Source: Actinomycetota bacterium
GTDB taxonomy: Bacteria; Actinomycetota; Actinomycetes; Streptosporangiales; Streptosporangiaceae
Reading direction: 5' to 3'
Assembly (NCBI GenBank): GCA_027314595.1
Contig: DAHVAN010000135.1
Location: 1 to 32,826, forward strand
Length of the DNA: 32,826 bases
This document shows positions 23,775 through 31,118 of the stretch, in pieces; the stretch's first letter is position 1; every line of letters starts with the position of its first letter. Position numbers and translations under genes: made by a program. The notes under the pieces were generated by a model. The model searched no databases, was not told where the DNA came from, and was given only the letters and a program-made list of their open reading frames with translations.

Positions 23775-25336
23775 TGAGCGCCGGCATCCAGCAATGCCGC
23801 AGCCGTGCGGCGGGCGCCGTCGCGGGCCAGCCGTCCCAGGTGCTCGGCGACAAGCTCGCGGAAGGCGCCGGAATCCGCGAGCTCGCCGAATATCTCCCGG
23901 ACCCCAAGCAGCGCGGTGACCACCGCGCCCGCCTCGGTCGCCCGGCCCGCGCCCGCGTCGTCCCCGGCCGCGACTCCCCCGGCGGCCAGCCGTGCGCGCA
24001 GCAGTTCCGCCATCGGGTCGTCGACGGCGAAGGGCCGCCCGTCGTCCGTGCGCTCGGTCCACACGTGCCGCATCCAGGCGGCGACGGCCAGCCCCGCCCA
24101 TACCGGCGTCCCGCCGGCGGCGATACGGTCGGCGATCGTGCCGAGCAGCCGCTGCGGGAGCTTCTGGCTGCCGTCCATGGCCACCTGCGCGCACCGGTGC
24201 CGCAGCGCGGCGTTGCGGAACCGGCGCAGCACCTGCGCGGCGTACCGACCGGGCTCCATCCCGTCCGGCGCGTCCACGGTGGGAGCGGCGTCGGCGGTCA
24301 TCAGCAGATGCGCGGCGGCGGCGAGCACGTCGTCGGCGAGCGCCTGCGCGATGAACTCGTGCCCGGCAAGCCCGCCGAGGTAGGCCAGCGCCGAGTGCGC
24401 GCCGTTCAGCAGCCGCAGCTTGACCTTCTCGTACGGCGCGACATCGGATACCAGCTGGGCGCCTGCCTTCTCCCAGGCCGGCCGCGGGCCGCCGAAGCTG
24501 TCCTGGATCACCCACTGGGTGAACGGCTCGGCCACCACCGCGCCCAGGTCACGCATGCCGAGCAGCGCCGCCACGTCACCCCGGTCGGCGTCGGTGGCCG
24601 CGGGCACGATCCGGTCGACCATCGTGGCCGGGAAGGCGACCCGATCGCCGATCCAGCCGGGCAGCGCGGCCGGCCGCACGCCCTCGGGGTGCCGCGCGGC
24701 GTAGGCCTGCGCGTAAGCCAGGACGAGGCCGCGCACCGTCGGCCCGTTCGACGGCAGGTTGTCGCAGCACAGCACGGTGACCGGCGCGGTCCCGGCGGCG
24801 AACCGGGCGGCCAGCCCCGCGGTGAGCTGCCCGACCACCGTGTGCGCCGGGCGTCCGGCCAGGTCGGCCGCGATTTCCGGGTCATCAAGCCGCAGCCGGC
24901 CGGTCGCCGGGTCGTGCCGGTAGCCCTTCTCGCTGACGGTGAGGGTCACGACGCTCACCTGCGGGTCGGCGATCCGCGCGGCGACCGCGGCCGGATCGGC
25001 GCCGGCGTACAGCACTTCGCGGACCGCGCCGATCACCTGCGGCCTGGCGTCCGCGCCATCTCGCACCAGCAACGTGTACAGGCAGTCCTGCGGCGCGAGC
25101 TGCCCGGCGACCCGCGCGCTGCGCTGGGTCACGCCGCAGCTGCCCCAGTCGCCGCATTCCTCGGTGTAGAACGCCTGGTGCGCCCGGTGGAACGCGCCGA
25201 TGCCCAGGTGCACGAGGCGGACCCGGCGCTGGCGCGGATCGACCGCCGGCCGGAACGCGGCCGGCACGCGGCCCAGTTCCGCGAGGCTGAGCCTGCGGTC
25301 CGCCGGGACCGGAGACGTTCCGGTGCCGACTGTCAA
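23771..25336 (-). CDS. uxuB: UxuB-type hexuronate reductase (fructuronate/tagaturonate reductase)
   Basis: 521 residues from TTG 25336, whose TTGA overlaps the uxaA stop. It belongs to the polyol-type long-chain mannitol dehydrogenase family. The N-terminal NAD-binding part has VHLGIGAFHRAHQAFYTEE, VSEKGYRHDP and LCCDNLPSNG; the catalytic Lys region reads EKVKLRLLNGAHSALAYLG. Members reduce D-fructuronate to D-mannonate (UxuB) or D-tagaturonate to D-altronate (UxaB). Here it follows UxaC and UxaA and precedes the glucuronoxylan enzymes, so fructuronate is the main expected substrate. Because altronate dehydratase is also encoded and no second reductase is present, it may accept both. It is slightly longer than many family members owing to a C-terminal Ala/Arg-rich extension. 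Confidence 0.9.
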   Translation of the reverse strand: MTVGTGTSPVPADRRLSLAELGRVPAAFRPAVDPRQRRVRLVHLGIGAFHRAHQAFYTEECGDWGSCGVTQRSARVAGQLAPQDCLYTLLVRDGADARPQVIGAVREVLYAGADPAAVAARIADPQVSVVTLTVSEKGYRHDPATGRLRLDDPEIAADLAGRPAHTVVGQLTAGLAARFAAGTAPVTVLCCDNLPSNGPTVRGLVLAYAQAYAARHPEGVRPAALPGWIGDRVAFPATMVDRIVPAATDADRGDVAALLGMRDLGAVVAEPFTQWVIQDSFGGPRPAWEKAGAQLVSDVAPYEKVKLRLLNGAHSALAYLGGLAGHEFIAQALADDVLAAAAHLLMTADAAPTVDAPDGMEPGRYAAQVLRRFRNAALRHRCAQVAMDGSQKLPQRLLGTIADRIAAGGTPVWAGLAVAAWMRHVWTERTDDGRPFAVDDPMAELLRARLAAGGVAAGDDAGAGRATEAGAVVTALLGVREIFGELADSGAFRELVAEHLGRLARDGARRTAAALLDAGAQ

Positions 25337-26865
25337 AGCACGGCCCCGAGCTGCCAGGGGACGAACTCCTCTTCGCCGAAGCCGAGCAGTTCGCTGGCGG
25401 TGCGCCGGCCGGAGGCGGTGGCCAGGACGAGCTCGAAGATGCGCCGGCCCATTTCGGCCACGGTGGCGGCGCCGTCGGCGATCTCGCCGCAGTTCAGGTC
25501 CATGTCCTCGGTCATCCGCCGGTAGGTGGCGGAGTTGGAGCACAGTTTCAGGCTCGGCGCCGGCTTGCCGCCGAACACCGAGCCGCGCCCGGTGGTGAAA
25601 CACACGACCTGCGCGCCCCCGGCGACCATGCCCGTCACGGAAACCGGGTCGTACCCGGGGGTGTCCATGAAGACGAAGCCGTTGTCGGTGACGGGCTCGG
25701 CGTAGCGGTAGACGGCGCGCAGCGGGGTGCTGCCGCCCTTGGCGATCGCTCCCAGGGACTTCTCCGCGATCGTGGTGATGCCGCCCGCCTTGTTGCCGGG
25801 CGACGGGTTGGCGTCAAGCGTGCCGCCGCTTTGCCCGGCGTAGGTCTCCCACCAGGCAATCCTCTCCCTGATCGCGTCGGCGACCGCGGGAGTGACGGCG
25901 CGGGCGATGAGCAGGTGCTCGGCGCCGTAGATCTCCGGCGTCTCGCCCAGGATGGCGGTGCCGCCGTAGCTGACGAGCAGGTCCGCGGCGGCGCCGAGCG
26001 CCGGGTTTGCGGTGATGCCCGAGTAGCCGTCCGAGCCGCCGCACTCCAGGCCGAGGATCAGCTTGCCTGCGGGCACCGGCACCCGGCGGGCGGCGTCCGC
26101 GGCGGGCAGCAGTGTCGCGAGCTCGTCGAGTCCCTTCCTGACGGCGGCGGCGGTGCCGCCGGCCTCCTGGATGGTCATCGCCGTCGCGGGGTTGGGGCCG
26201 CTGGCCAGGTCCAGGCCGCTGAGCTGGTTGACCTCGCAGCCGAGCCCGATGGCGAGGATGGCCGCGAAGTTCGGGTGCTCGGCGTAGCCGCGCAGCGTCC
26301 GGCGCAGCAGATCCGGTCCCTCTCCTTCGACGGTCATGCCGCAGCCGGTCCCGTGGGTGACCGCCACCACTCCGTCGACGTGCGGGAAGCCGGCGAGGCG
26401 GCGTTCGGCCTCGCGGGCGATCAGCTTGGCCACGGTGGCCGAGCAGTTGACCGAGGTGATGATGCCGATGTAGTTGCGGGTGCCGACCCGGCCGTCGTCC
26501 CGCAGGTAGCCGTCGAAGGTTCGCGGCCGGCCGGCATCGGGCGCGGCGGGCGCGGGAGCCTTGGCGGCCGGGGGCGGACCGCCTCTCATGTCCGGCGCGA
26601 AGCGGAGATTGTGCGTGTGGACGTGCTCGCCAGCCGCGATCGGCGCCGATGCCACCCCGATGACCTGGCCGTACTTGCGGACCGGCGCGCCGTCGGCGAC
26701 ATCGCGCAGCGCGACCTTGTGGCCCTGCGGCACCGGGTCACGGACGGCAAGCGGCTGCCCGCCCGGCGGGCCGTCGACCCGCTCGCCAGGCGTCAGGTCC
26801 TGCAGCGCCACCGCGATGTCGTCATCGGGTGCCAGCACGAGTAGCCGCTGCCGCGCCGGGGTCAT
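25333..26865 (-). CDS. uxaA: Altronate dehydratase family protein
   Basis: 510 residues from ATG with GGAGG six bases upstream, overlapping the uxaC stop (ATGA). An N-terminal SAF domain (about 1-95, with HTHNLRF) joins a catalytic part starting GYLRDDGRVGTRNYIGIITS. Conserved cysteines lie in VNCSATVAK, GTGCGM, GLECGGSDGYSG, KLCSNSATY and DLNCGEI, as expected for the metal-dependent UxaA/GarD family. UxaA dehydrates D-altronate to 2-keto-3-deoxy-gluconate, the last step of galacturonate breakdown before KDG kinase. In this operon the glucuronate branch already has ManD. UxaA therefore adds a galacturonate/altronate entry, or the enzyme uses a related aldonate; sequence alone cannot tell. Confidence 0.9.
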   Translation of the reverse strand: MTPARQRLLVLAPDDDIAVALQDLTPGERVDGPPGGQPLAVRDPVPQGHKVALRDVADGAPVRKYGQVIGVASAPIAAGEHVHTHNLRFAPDMRGGPPPAAKAPAPAAPDAGRPRTFDGYLRDDGRVGTRNYIGIITSVNCSATVAKLIAREAERRLAGFPHVDGVVAVTHGTGCGMTVEGEGPDLLRRTLRGYAEHPNFAAILAIGLGCEVNQLSGLDLASGPNPATAMTIQEAGGTAAAVRKGLDELATLLPAADAARRVPVPAGKLILGLECGGSDGYSGITANPALGAAADLLVSYGGTAILGETPEIYGAEHLLIARAVTPAVADAIRERIAWWETYAGQSGGTLDANPSPGNKAGGITTIAEKSLGAIAKGGSTPLRAVYRYAEPVTDNGFVFMDTPGYDPVSVTGMVAGGAQVVCFTTGRGSVFGGKPAPSLKLCSNSATYRRMTEDMDLNCGEIADGAATVAEMGRRIFELVLATASGRRTASELLGFGEEEFVPWQLGAVL

Positions 26866-28349
26866 GACGTTCCTCCCTCGTCCAGGCGGTAGGCATGTTT
26901 CGGCAGCCGGTAGGCGAGGTCCCGCGCGACCTCGGCGGCCTCGTCGGCGGGCAGCCTGTGCTCGGCGACCAGCCTGGCGAGGAAACCGCAGTCGACCCGG
27001 CGCGCCACGTCATGCCGCACCGGGATGGACGGGAACGCGCGGGTGTCGTCGGTGAACCCGACCGTGTTGTAGAAGCCGGCCGTTTCCGTCGTCAGTTCCC
27101 GGTACCGCCGCATGCCCTCGGGGCTGTCGTAGAACCACCATGCCGGGCCGAGATAGACGGCGGGGTATAGCCCGGCGAGCGGCGCGAGTTCGCGCGAGTA
27201 GGCCGATTCGTCCAGCGTGAACAGCACCAGGCGCAGCCGGGGGTCGTCTCCGAACCTGTCGAGCAGCGGGCGCAGCGCGCGGGTGTAGCCGGTGGGGACC
27301 GGGATGTCGCCGCCCGAGTCCGGGCCGAAGTTCGCGTACAGGTACCGGCTGTGGTCGCGCAGCGCGCCCGGGTGCACCTGCATCACGAGGCCGTCGTCGA
27401 CCGACATCCGCGCCGATTCCGTGAGCATCTGGGCACGGAACAGCTCTGCGTCGTCCGGGTCCGGGCCGTCCCTGGCGGCGTCACGCAGCAGCCGGCCGTA
27501 CAGCCGTGCCGCGTCGGCGGGATCGAGGTCCGCGGTCTGTGCGGTCGGCGTGCCATGATCGGTCGCCGTCGCCCCGGCACGGCGGAAATCCTCGCGGCGC
27601 CGTGCCAGCGCGTCCAGGTACCCGGCATAGCTGCCGGTGTCAGCGCCCGTGAGCTCGCCAAGCCTGGCGACGTCCGCCGCCCAGCCGGGCCGGTCAGGAT
27701 CGGTGACCGGGTCCGGCCGGAAGGTCGGGATGACCCGGGGGGGTACGGGGGGGCGGGGGCCGGGGGGTACGGGGGGCGGGGGTCCCCCGTGCGGGGAGTC
27801 CGTTGCCCCGGGAGCGGCAGCCAGCCGCGCGTGATGCTCGAGGCTGTCCAGCGGCGAGTCCGTGGTCGCGAGCACCTCGATGCCAAACCGCCGCAACAGC
27901 GCGCGCGGCCGGTACGCGGGCTCGGCGATCCTGGCGGTGAGCTCGTCGTAGACCGCGTCCGCCGTCCCAGGCCCGAGCGGCTGCGTCACGCCGAAGATGG
28001 CGGCGAGGGACTGCTCGAGCCAGAGCCGGCTCGGCGTGCCGCGGAACAGGTACCAGTGCTCGCAGAAGGTACGCCACGCCTCGCGCGGTGCCGCCTGGAC
28101 ACGGCCGTCGCGGTCCGGCACCCCGAGCCGCCGCGGCGAGACGCCCTGGCTGTACAGCATCCGGGTCAGGTAGTGATCGGGTGCGACGAAAAGCGCCGCC
28201 GGGTCGGGCAGCGGCGCGTCGTCGGCGAGCAGCGCCGGGTCCACGTGCCCGTGCGGGCTGATCAGCGGCAGGTCGCGGACCTCCGCGTACAGCTCGCGGG
28301 CGATGGCACGGGTCGCCGGGTCCGCGGGGAACAGCCGGTCCTGATCCAT
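26862..28349 (-). CDS. uxaC: Uronate isomerase
   Basis: 495 residues from ATG 28349; AGAAGGGA is six bases upstream, whereas the GTG at 28355 has no spacing. An amidohydrolase-superfamily barrel with SPHGHVDP near residue 31, FCEHWYLFRGTP, TTDSPLDSLEHHARL, QVHPGALRDHSR and a C-terminal block GPAWWFYDSPEGMRRYRE ... VGFTDDTRAFPSIPVRHDV. It interconverts D-glucuronate with D-fructuronate, and D-galacturonate with D-tagaturonate. Oddity: after the substrate loop (HARL, residue 176) there is an extra segment of about 25 residues, roughly 180-204, almost only Pro/Gly (PPPPVPPGPRPPVPP), encoded by a G-run repeat. The usual barrel sequence (RVIPTFRPD) resumes straight after. The insert probably forms a surface loop. 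It overlaps uxaA by four bases. Confidence 0.94.
   Translation of the reverse strand: MDQDRLFPADPATRAIARELYAEVRDLPLISPHGHVDPALLADDAPLPDPAALFVAPDHYLTRMLYSQGVSPRRLGVPDRDGRVQAAPREAWRTFCEHWYLFRGTPSRLWLEQSLAAIFGVTQPLGPGTADAVYDELTARIAEPAYRPRALLRRFGIEVLATTDSPLDSLEHHARLAAAPGATDSPHGGPPPPVPPGPRPPVPPRVIPTFRPDPVTDPDRPGWAADVARLGELTGADTGSYAGYLDALARRREDFRRAGATATDHGTPTAQTADLDPADAARLYGRLLRDAARDGPDPDDAELFRAQMLTESARMSVDDGLVMQVHPGALRDHSRYLYANFGPDSGGDIPVPTGYTRALRPLLDRFGDDPRLRLVLFTLDESAYSRELAPLAGLYPAVYLGPAWWFYDSPEGMRRYRELTTETAGFYNTVGFTDDTRAFPSIPVRHDVARRVDCGFLARLVAEHRLPADEAAEVARDLAYRLPKHAYRLDEGGTS
27736..27783. repeat. G-run tandem repeat inside uxaC, quadruplex-capable
   Basis: Two units, 25 bp (27736-27760) and 23 bp (27761-27783), share the form C-Gn-TAC-Gn-C-GGGGG, with n of 7 then 6. 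Together they are 48 bp, so the frame survives although neither unit is a multiple of three. The plus strand has six runs of five to seven G residues and is the template strand for uxaC, a setting for G-quadruplex formation and polymerase slippage. Confidence 0.85.
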
Positions 28350-28367
28350 CAGCACTCCCTTCTCACG

Positions 28368-29585
28368 CTACCAGTCGAAGGCCGTGCCGTCGGTCAGCCT
28401 GTTGACGGGCAGGTAGGCGCGCTCGTACGGGTACCGGGCGGCTAGTTCTTCGTCGATCGAGACTCCCAGGCCGCTGGCCTCGCCAGGGTGCAGGTAGCCG
28501 TCGGCGAAGCGGTAGGCGTGCGGGAACACCTCGTCGACGATCGGCTCGTGCCGCATGTGCTCCTGGATGCCGAAATTGGGAATGGCCAGGTCCAGGTGCA
28601 CGGCGGCGGCCATCGTGACAGGCGAGACGTCGGTCGGCCCGTGCGATCCGGACTTCACGCCGTACAGTTCGGCGAGGCCGAAGATGCGGCGCAGGTGGGT
28701 AATGCCCCCGGCGTGCACGGCCGACGTGCGGATGTAGTCGATGAGGCGCGCCCGGATCAGCCGCTCGCAGTCCCAGATCGAGTTGAACACCTCACCGATC
28801 GCCAGCGGCGTGGTGGTGTGCTGGCGGACCAGGCGCAGCGCGTCCTGGTCCTCCGCGGGCGTGACGTCTTCCAGCCAGAACAGGTCGTAGGGCTCGAGGT
28901 CCTTGCCGAGCCGCGCCGCCTCGACGGGGGTGAGCCTGTGGTGCGCGTCGTGCAGCAGCGGCAGTTCAGCCCCGAAGCGCTCCCTGACCTTTTCGAAGAC
29001 GCCCGGAATGTGGCGCAGGTACGCCCGGGAGTCCCAGGTCTCCTCCGCGGGCAGCGGCCCGCGGAAGGCCGGCTCGTAGCGCCCGGACGCCACGCCGTCG
29101 CCCACGCCGTAGATCTTGCCGAGACCGGGGACCGCGCTCTGGATCCGCACCGCCCGGTAGCCCAGCGCGAGGTGCCGCTGCACCGAGTCGAAAAGCTCGG
29201 GCATGTCTTTCCCGCTGGCGTGGCAGTAGGCGAGCACGCCGTCCCGGGAGGCGCCGCCGAGAAGCTGGTAGAGCGGCAGCCCGGCGACCTTGCCCTTGAT
29301 GTCCCACAGGGCCACGTCCACCGCGGCGATCGCCGCCATGGTGACCGGCCCACGGCGCCAGTACGCGCCCTTGTACAGGAACTGCCAGGTGTCCTCGATG
29401 CGATGCGGATCCCGGCCGATCAGCAGCGGAACGACGTGGTCACGCAGGTAACTCGCCACGGCTAGCTCACGGCCGTTGACCGTCGCGTCGCCGAGGCCGG
29501 TCACCCCGTCGTCGGTGGTGACCTTCAGGGTGGCGAAATTCCGCCCTGGGCTTGTGACGATCACCTGGGCATCGCGAATCTTCAT
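28368..29585 (-). CDS. manD: D-mannonate dehydratase, enolase superfamily (ManD/RspA)
   Basis: 405 residues from ATG, with GAGGTG seven bases upstream. Every active-site position known for enolase-superfamily mannonate dehydratase can be matched: Arg147 and Tyr159 ([14 protein letters not shown]), then with a constant +3 shift Asp213 and His215 ([11 protein letters not shown]), Glu239 ([10 protein letters not shown]), Glu265 ([10 protein letters not shown]), Arg286, His315 and Asp319 (SGSHGPTDV) and Glu342. It dehydrates D-mannonate to 2-keto-3-deoxy-D-gluconate, replacing the unrelated UxuA used by E. coli. Some members are poor mannonate dehydratases or prefer gluconate, but pathway context favours mannonate here. 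It starts three bases after gntR and ends 18 bases before uxaC. Confidence 0.93.
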   Translation of the reverse strand: MKIRDAQVIVTSPGRNFATLKVTTDDGVTGLGDATVNGRELAVASYLRDHVVPLLIGRDPHRIEDTWQFLYKGAYWRRGPVTMAAIAAVDVALWDIKGKVAGLPLYQLLGGASRDGVLAYCHASGKDMPELFDSVQRHLALGYRAVRIQSAVPGLGKIYGVGDGVASGRYEPAFRGPLPAEETWDSRAYLRHIPGVFEKVRERFGAELPLLHDAHHRLTPVEAARLGKDLEPYDLFWLEDVTPAEDQDALRLVRQHTTTPLAIGEVFNSIWDCERLIRARLIDYIRTSAVHAGGITHLRRIFGLAELYGVKSGSHGPTDVSPVTMAAAVHLDLAIPNFGIQEHMRHEPIVDEVFPHAYRFADGYLHPGEASGLGVSIDEELAARYPYERAYLPVNRLTDGTAFDW

Positions 29586-29588
29586 CGG

Positions 29589-30392
29589 TCACCTCACCCG
29601 CGGGCCGGCCTGCCAGCCGATCGTCAGTCCTGACGTGTCGGCGGGCGCGGGCAGGCCCTCGTCGTCGTGGTCGAAGTAACCGGGGAACCGGTCACGGATC
29701 GCTGGCAGGACGTCGAGGACGGAGCGCAGATGTGCCGTGAGCACCCGGTCGCCGCGCTCGGCGTCGCCGGCCCTGACCGCGGAGGCGATTTCCCCGTGCT
29801 GGACGATGGCGACGTCGATGCCGTTCGGCTCGGGCAGGCTCAGCCAGCGAACCCGGTTGAGGTGCACCCGGGCCCCGCCGGCGAGCCGGCCAACCCCGTC
29901 GAAACCGCTCAGCCGCGCCAGTTCGGCATGGAACATCTGGTCGGCGTCGTAGAAGGCGGCGTAGTCCAGGCGCGCGGCCGCCTGTCGCTGGGCAGACAGC
30001 GCGGCCTCGAGCCCGGCGCCGGCTCGCGCCGCGGCGTGCTGGCAGTCCACGGCCAGGATCGCCCGTTCCAGGACCTCGCGGGTGAACTGCGCCTGGCGGA
30101 CCTGGCGGGTACTGATCTTGGCGACCGCCGTCCCGCGCTGCGGGGAGATGACGATCAGCCCATCCTCGGCAAGCTGCAGGAACGCCTCCCGTACCGGGGT
30201 ACGGCTGACACCATGAGCGGCCGCGACGTCCTTTTCCGAGAGGGCCTGCCCGGGCTTGGCCGCGCAGTGCACGATGTCGCGCAGCAGCGTGCGGTAGACC
30301 TGCCCGCGGGCCGACGACTCCCTGGACCGGCGGCGCAATTGCGGCGCGCCGCGCTCCTCGACGTTCAGCGTTACCATGCGGCCGCCTGCCAT
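29589..30392 (-). CDS. GntR-family (FadR subfamily) transcriptional regulator
   Basis: 267 residues from ATG 30392, preceded by GAGGGGAG at four bases; an upstream start at 30422 is possible but less well placed. The winged helix lies at about residues 25-90 (QVYRTLLRDIVHCAAKPGQ, then LSEKDVAAAHGVSRTPVREA). The all-helical FCD effector domain follows with metal-site-type residues in YDADQMFHAELARLSG and later in IVQHGEIASAV and TAHLRSVL. FadR-type regulators of hexuronate pathways (UxuR, ExuR, KdgR-like) bind pathway intermediates and repress their operons. This gene heads the seven-gene uronate operon and is divergent from eda-kdgK, so it probably controls both through the dyad at 30442. Confidence 0.92.
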   Translation of the reverse strand: MAGGRMVTLNVEERGAPQLRRRSRESSARGQVYRTLLRDIVHCAAKPGQALSEKDVAAAHGVSRTPVREAFLQLAEDGLIVISPQRGTAVAKISTRQVRQAQFTREVLERAILAVDCQHAAARAGAGLEAALSAQRQAAARLDYAAFYDADQMFHAELARLSGFDGVGRLAGGARVHLNRVRWLSLPEPNGIDVAIVQHGEIASAVRAGDAERGDRVLTAHLRSVLDVLPAIRDRFPGYFDHDDEGLPAPADTSGLTIGWQAGPRVR

Positions 30393-30441
30393 GCCGCTCC
30401 CCTCGCCGCGATCCGAAGGCACTGTTCACGGGCACGTAATG

Positions 30442-30457
30442 TACTACCATAGTAGTA
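30442..30457. promoter_or_regulatory. 16-bp dyad, probable operator of the GntR regulator
   Basis: TACTAC (30442-30447) and GTAGTA (30452-30457) are perfect inverted repeats around CATA. The dyad sits in the 87-bp gap between the divergent gntR and eda starts, 22 bases before the eda ATG and about 50 before the gntR ATG. It is an AT-rich island in very GC-rich DNA and includes -10-like hexamers on both strands, so one bound dimer could close both operons. Confidence 0.65.
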
Positions 30458-30479
30458 TAGCACTCACGCAGGAGGCACG

Positions 30480-31115
30480 ATGGCTGAGGTCCTCGAGGCG
30501 ATCACGGCGGCCCGCCTGCTCCCGGTCGTGGTGATCGAGGACGCGCGGACCGCGCCGCCGCTCGCGGCGGCGCTCAGGCGCGGCGGCCTGAACTGCGCCG
30601 AGATCACGCTGCGCACCCCGGCGGCCGAGGCGGCGATCGCCGCGCTCGCGGCCGGGGGCGACGTGCTCGTCGGCGCCGGTACGGTGCTGAACGCCGCCCA
30701 GGCGGCCCGCGTCATCGACGCGGGCGCCGGTTTCGTCGTCACCCCTGGGTTCAGCCTGCAGGTGGTGCGGCACTGCCAGGCGCGGTCGGTGCCCGTGTTC
30801 CCCGGCGTCGCGACCGCGACCGAGCTGATGGCGGCGCTGGACGCCGGAATCGAGACGGTGAAGTTCTTCCCGGCCGAGCAGCTTGGCGGGGTCGCTACGC
30901 TGAAGGCGCTCGCCGCGCCCTTCGCGACGATGAAGTTCATCCCCACCGGCGGGATCTCGGTGGGCAACCTCGCCGGTTATCTGGGCCTGCCCGCGGTGCG
31001 GGCGGCCGGCGGCAGCTGGATGGCCACCGCCAGCCTCATCGGCGCCGGGGACTTCGACGAGATCACCAGGCTCACGGCGGAAGCCGTGGCGATCGCCAGC
31101 GGCGGACGGGAGTGA
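30480..31115 (+). CDS. eda: KDPG/KHG aldolase
   Basis: 211 residues from ATG with AGGAGG four bases upstream. It is a class I aldolase of the Eda family: AEITLRT (general-base Glu41 and Arg45), VGAGTVLN, VTPGFS, VFPGVATATE, the Schiff-base lysine Lys128 in TVKFFPAE, and MKFIPTGGIS. It cleaves 2-keto-3-deoxy-6-phosphogluconate to pyruvate and glyceraldehyde-3-phosphate, the final step of hexuronate breakdown and of the Entner-Doudoroff route. It is the first gene of the eda-kdgK pair, with three bases between the stop and the next GTG. It is divergent from the uronate operon and shares its control region. Confidence 0.95.
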   Translation: MAEVLEAITAARLLPVVVIEDARTAPPLAAALRRGGLNCAEITLRTPAAEAAIAALAAGGDVLVGAGTVLNAAQAARVIDAGAGFVVTPGFSLQVVRHCQARSVPVFPGVATATELMAALDAGIETVKFFPAEQLGGVATLKALAAPFATMKFIPTGGISVGNLAGYLGLPAVRAAGGSWMATASLIGAGDFDEITRLTAEAVAIASGGRE

Positions 31116-31118
31116 CTC

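Noticed and set aside
27736-27797. Frameshift or sequencing artefact in uxaC
   Set aside because: The coding frame is continuous and correct UxaC sequence is present on both sides, so it is treated as a real insertion, though run lengths deserve confirmation.
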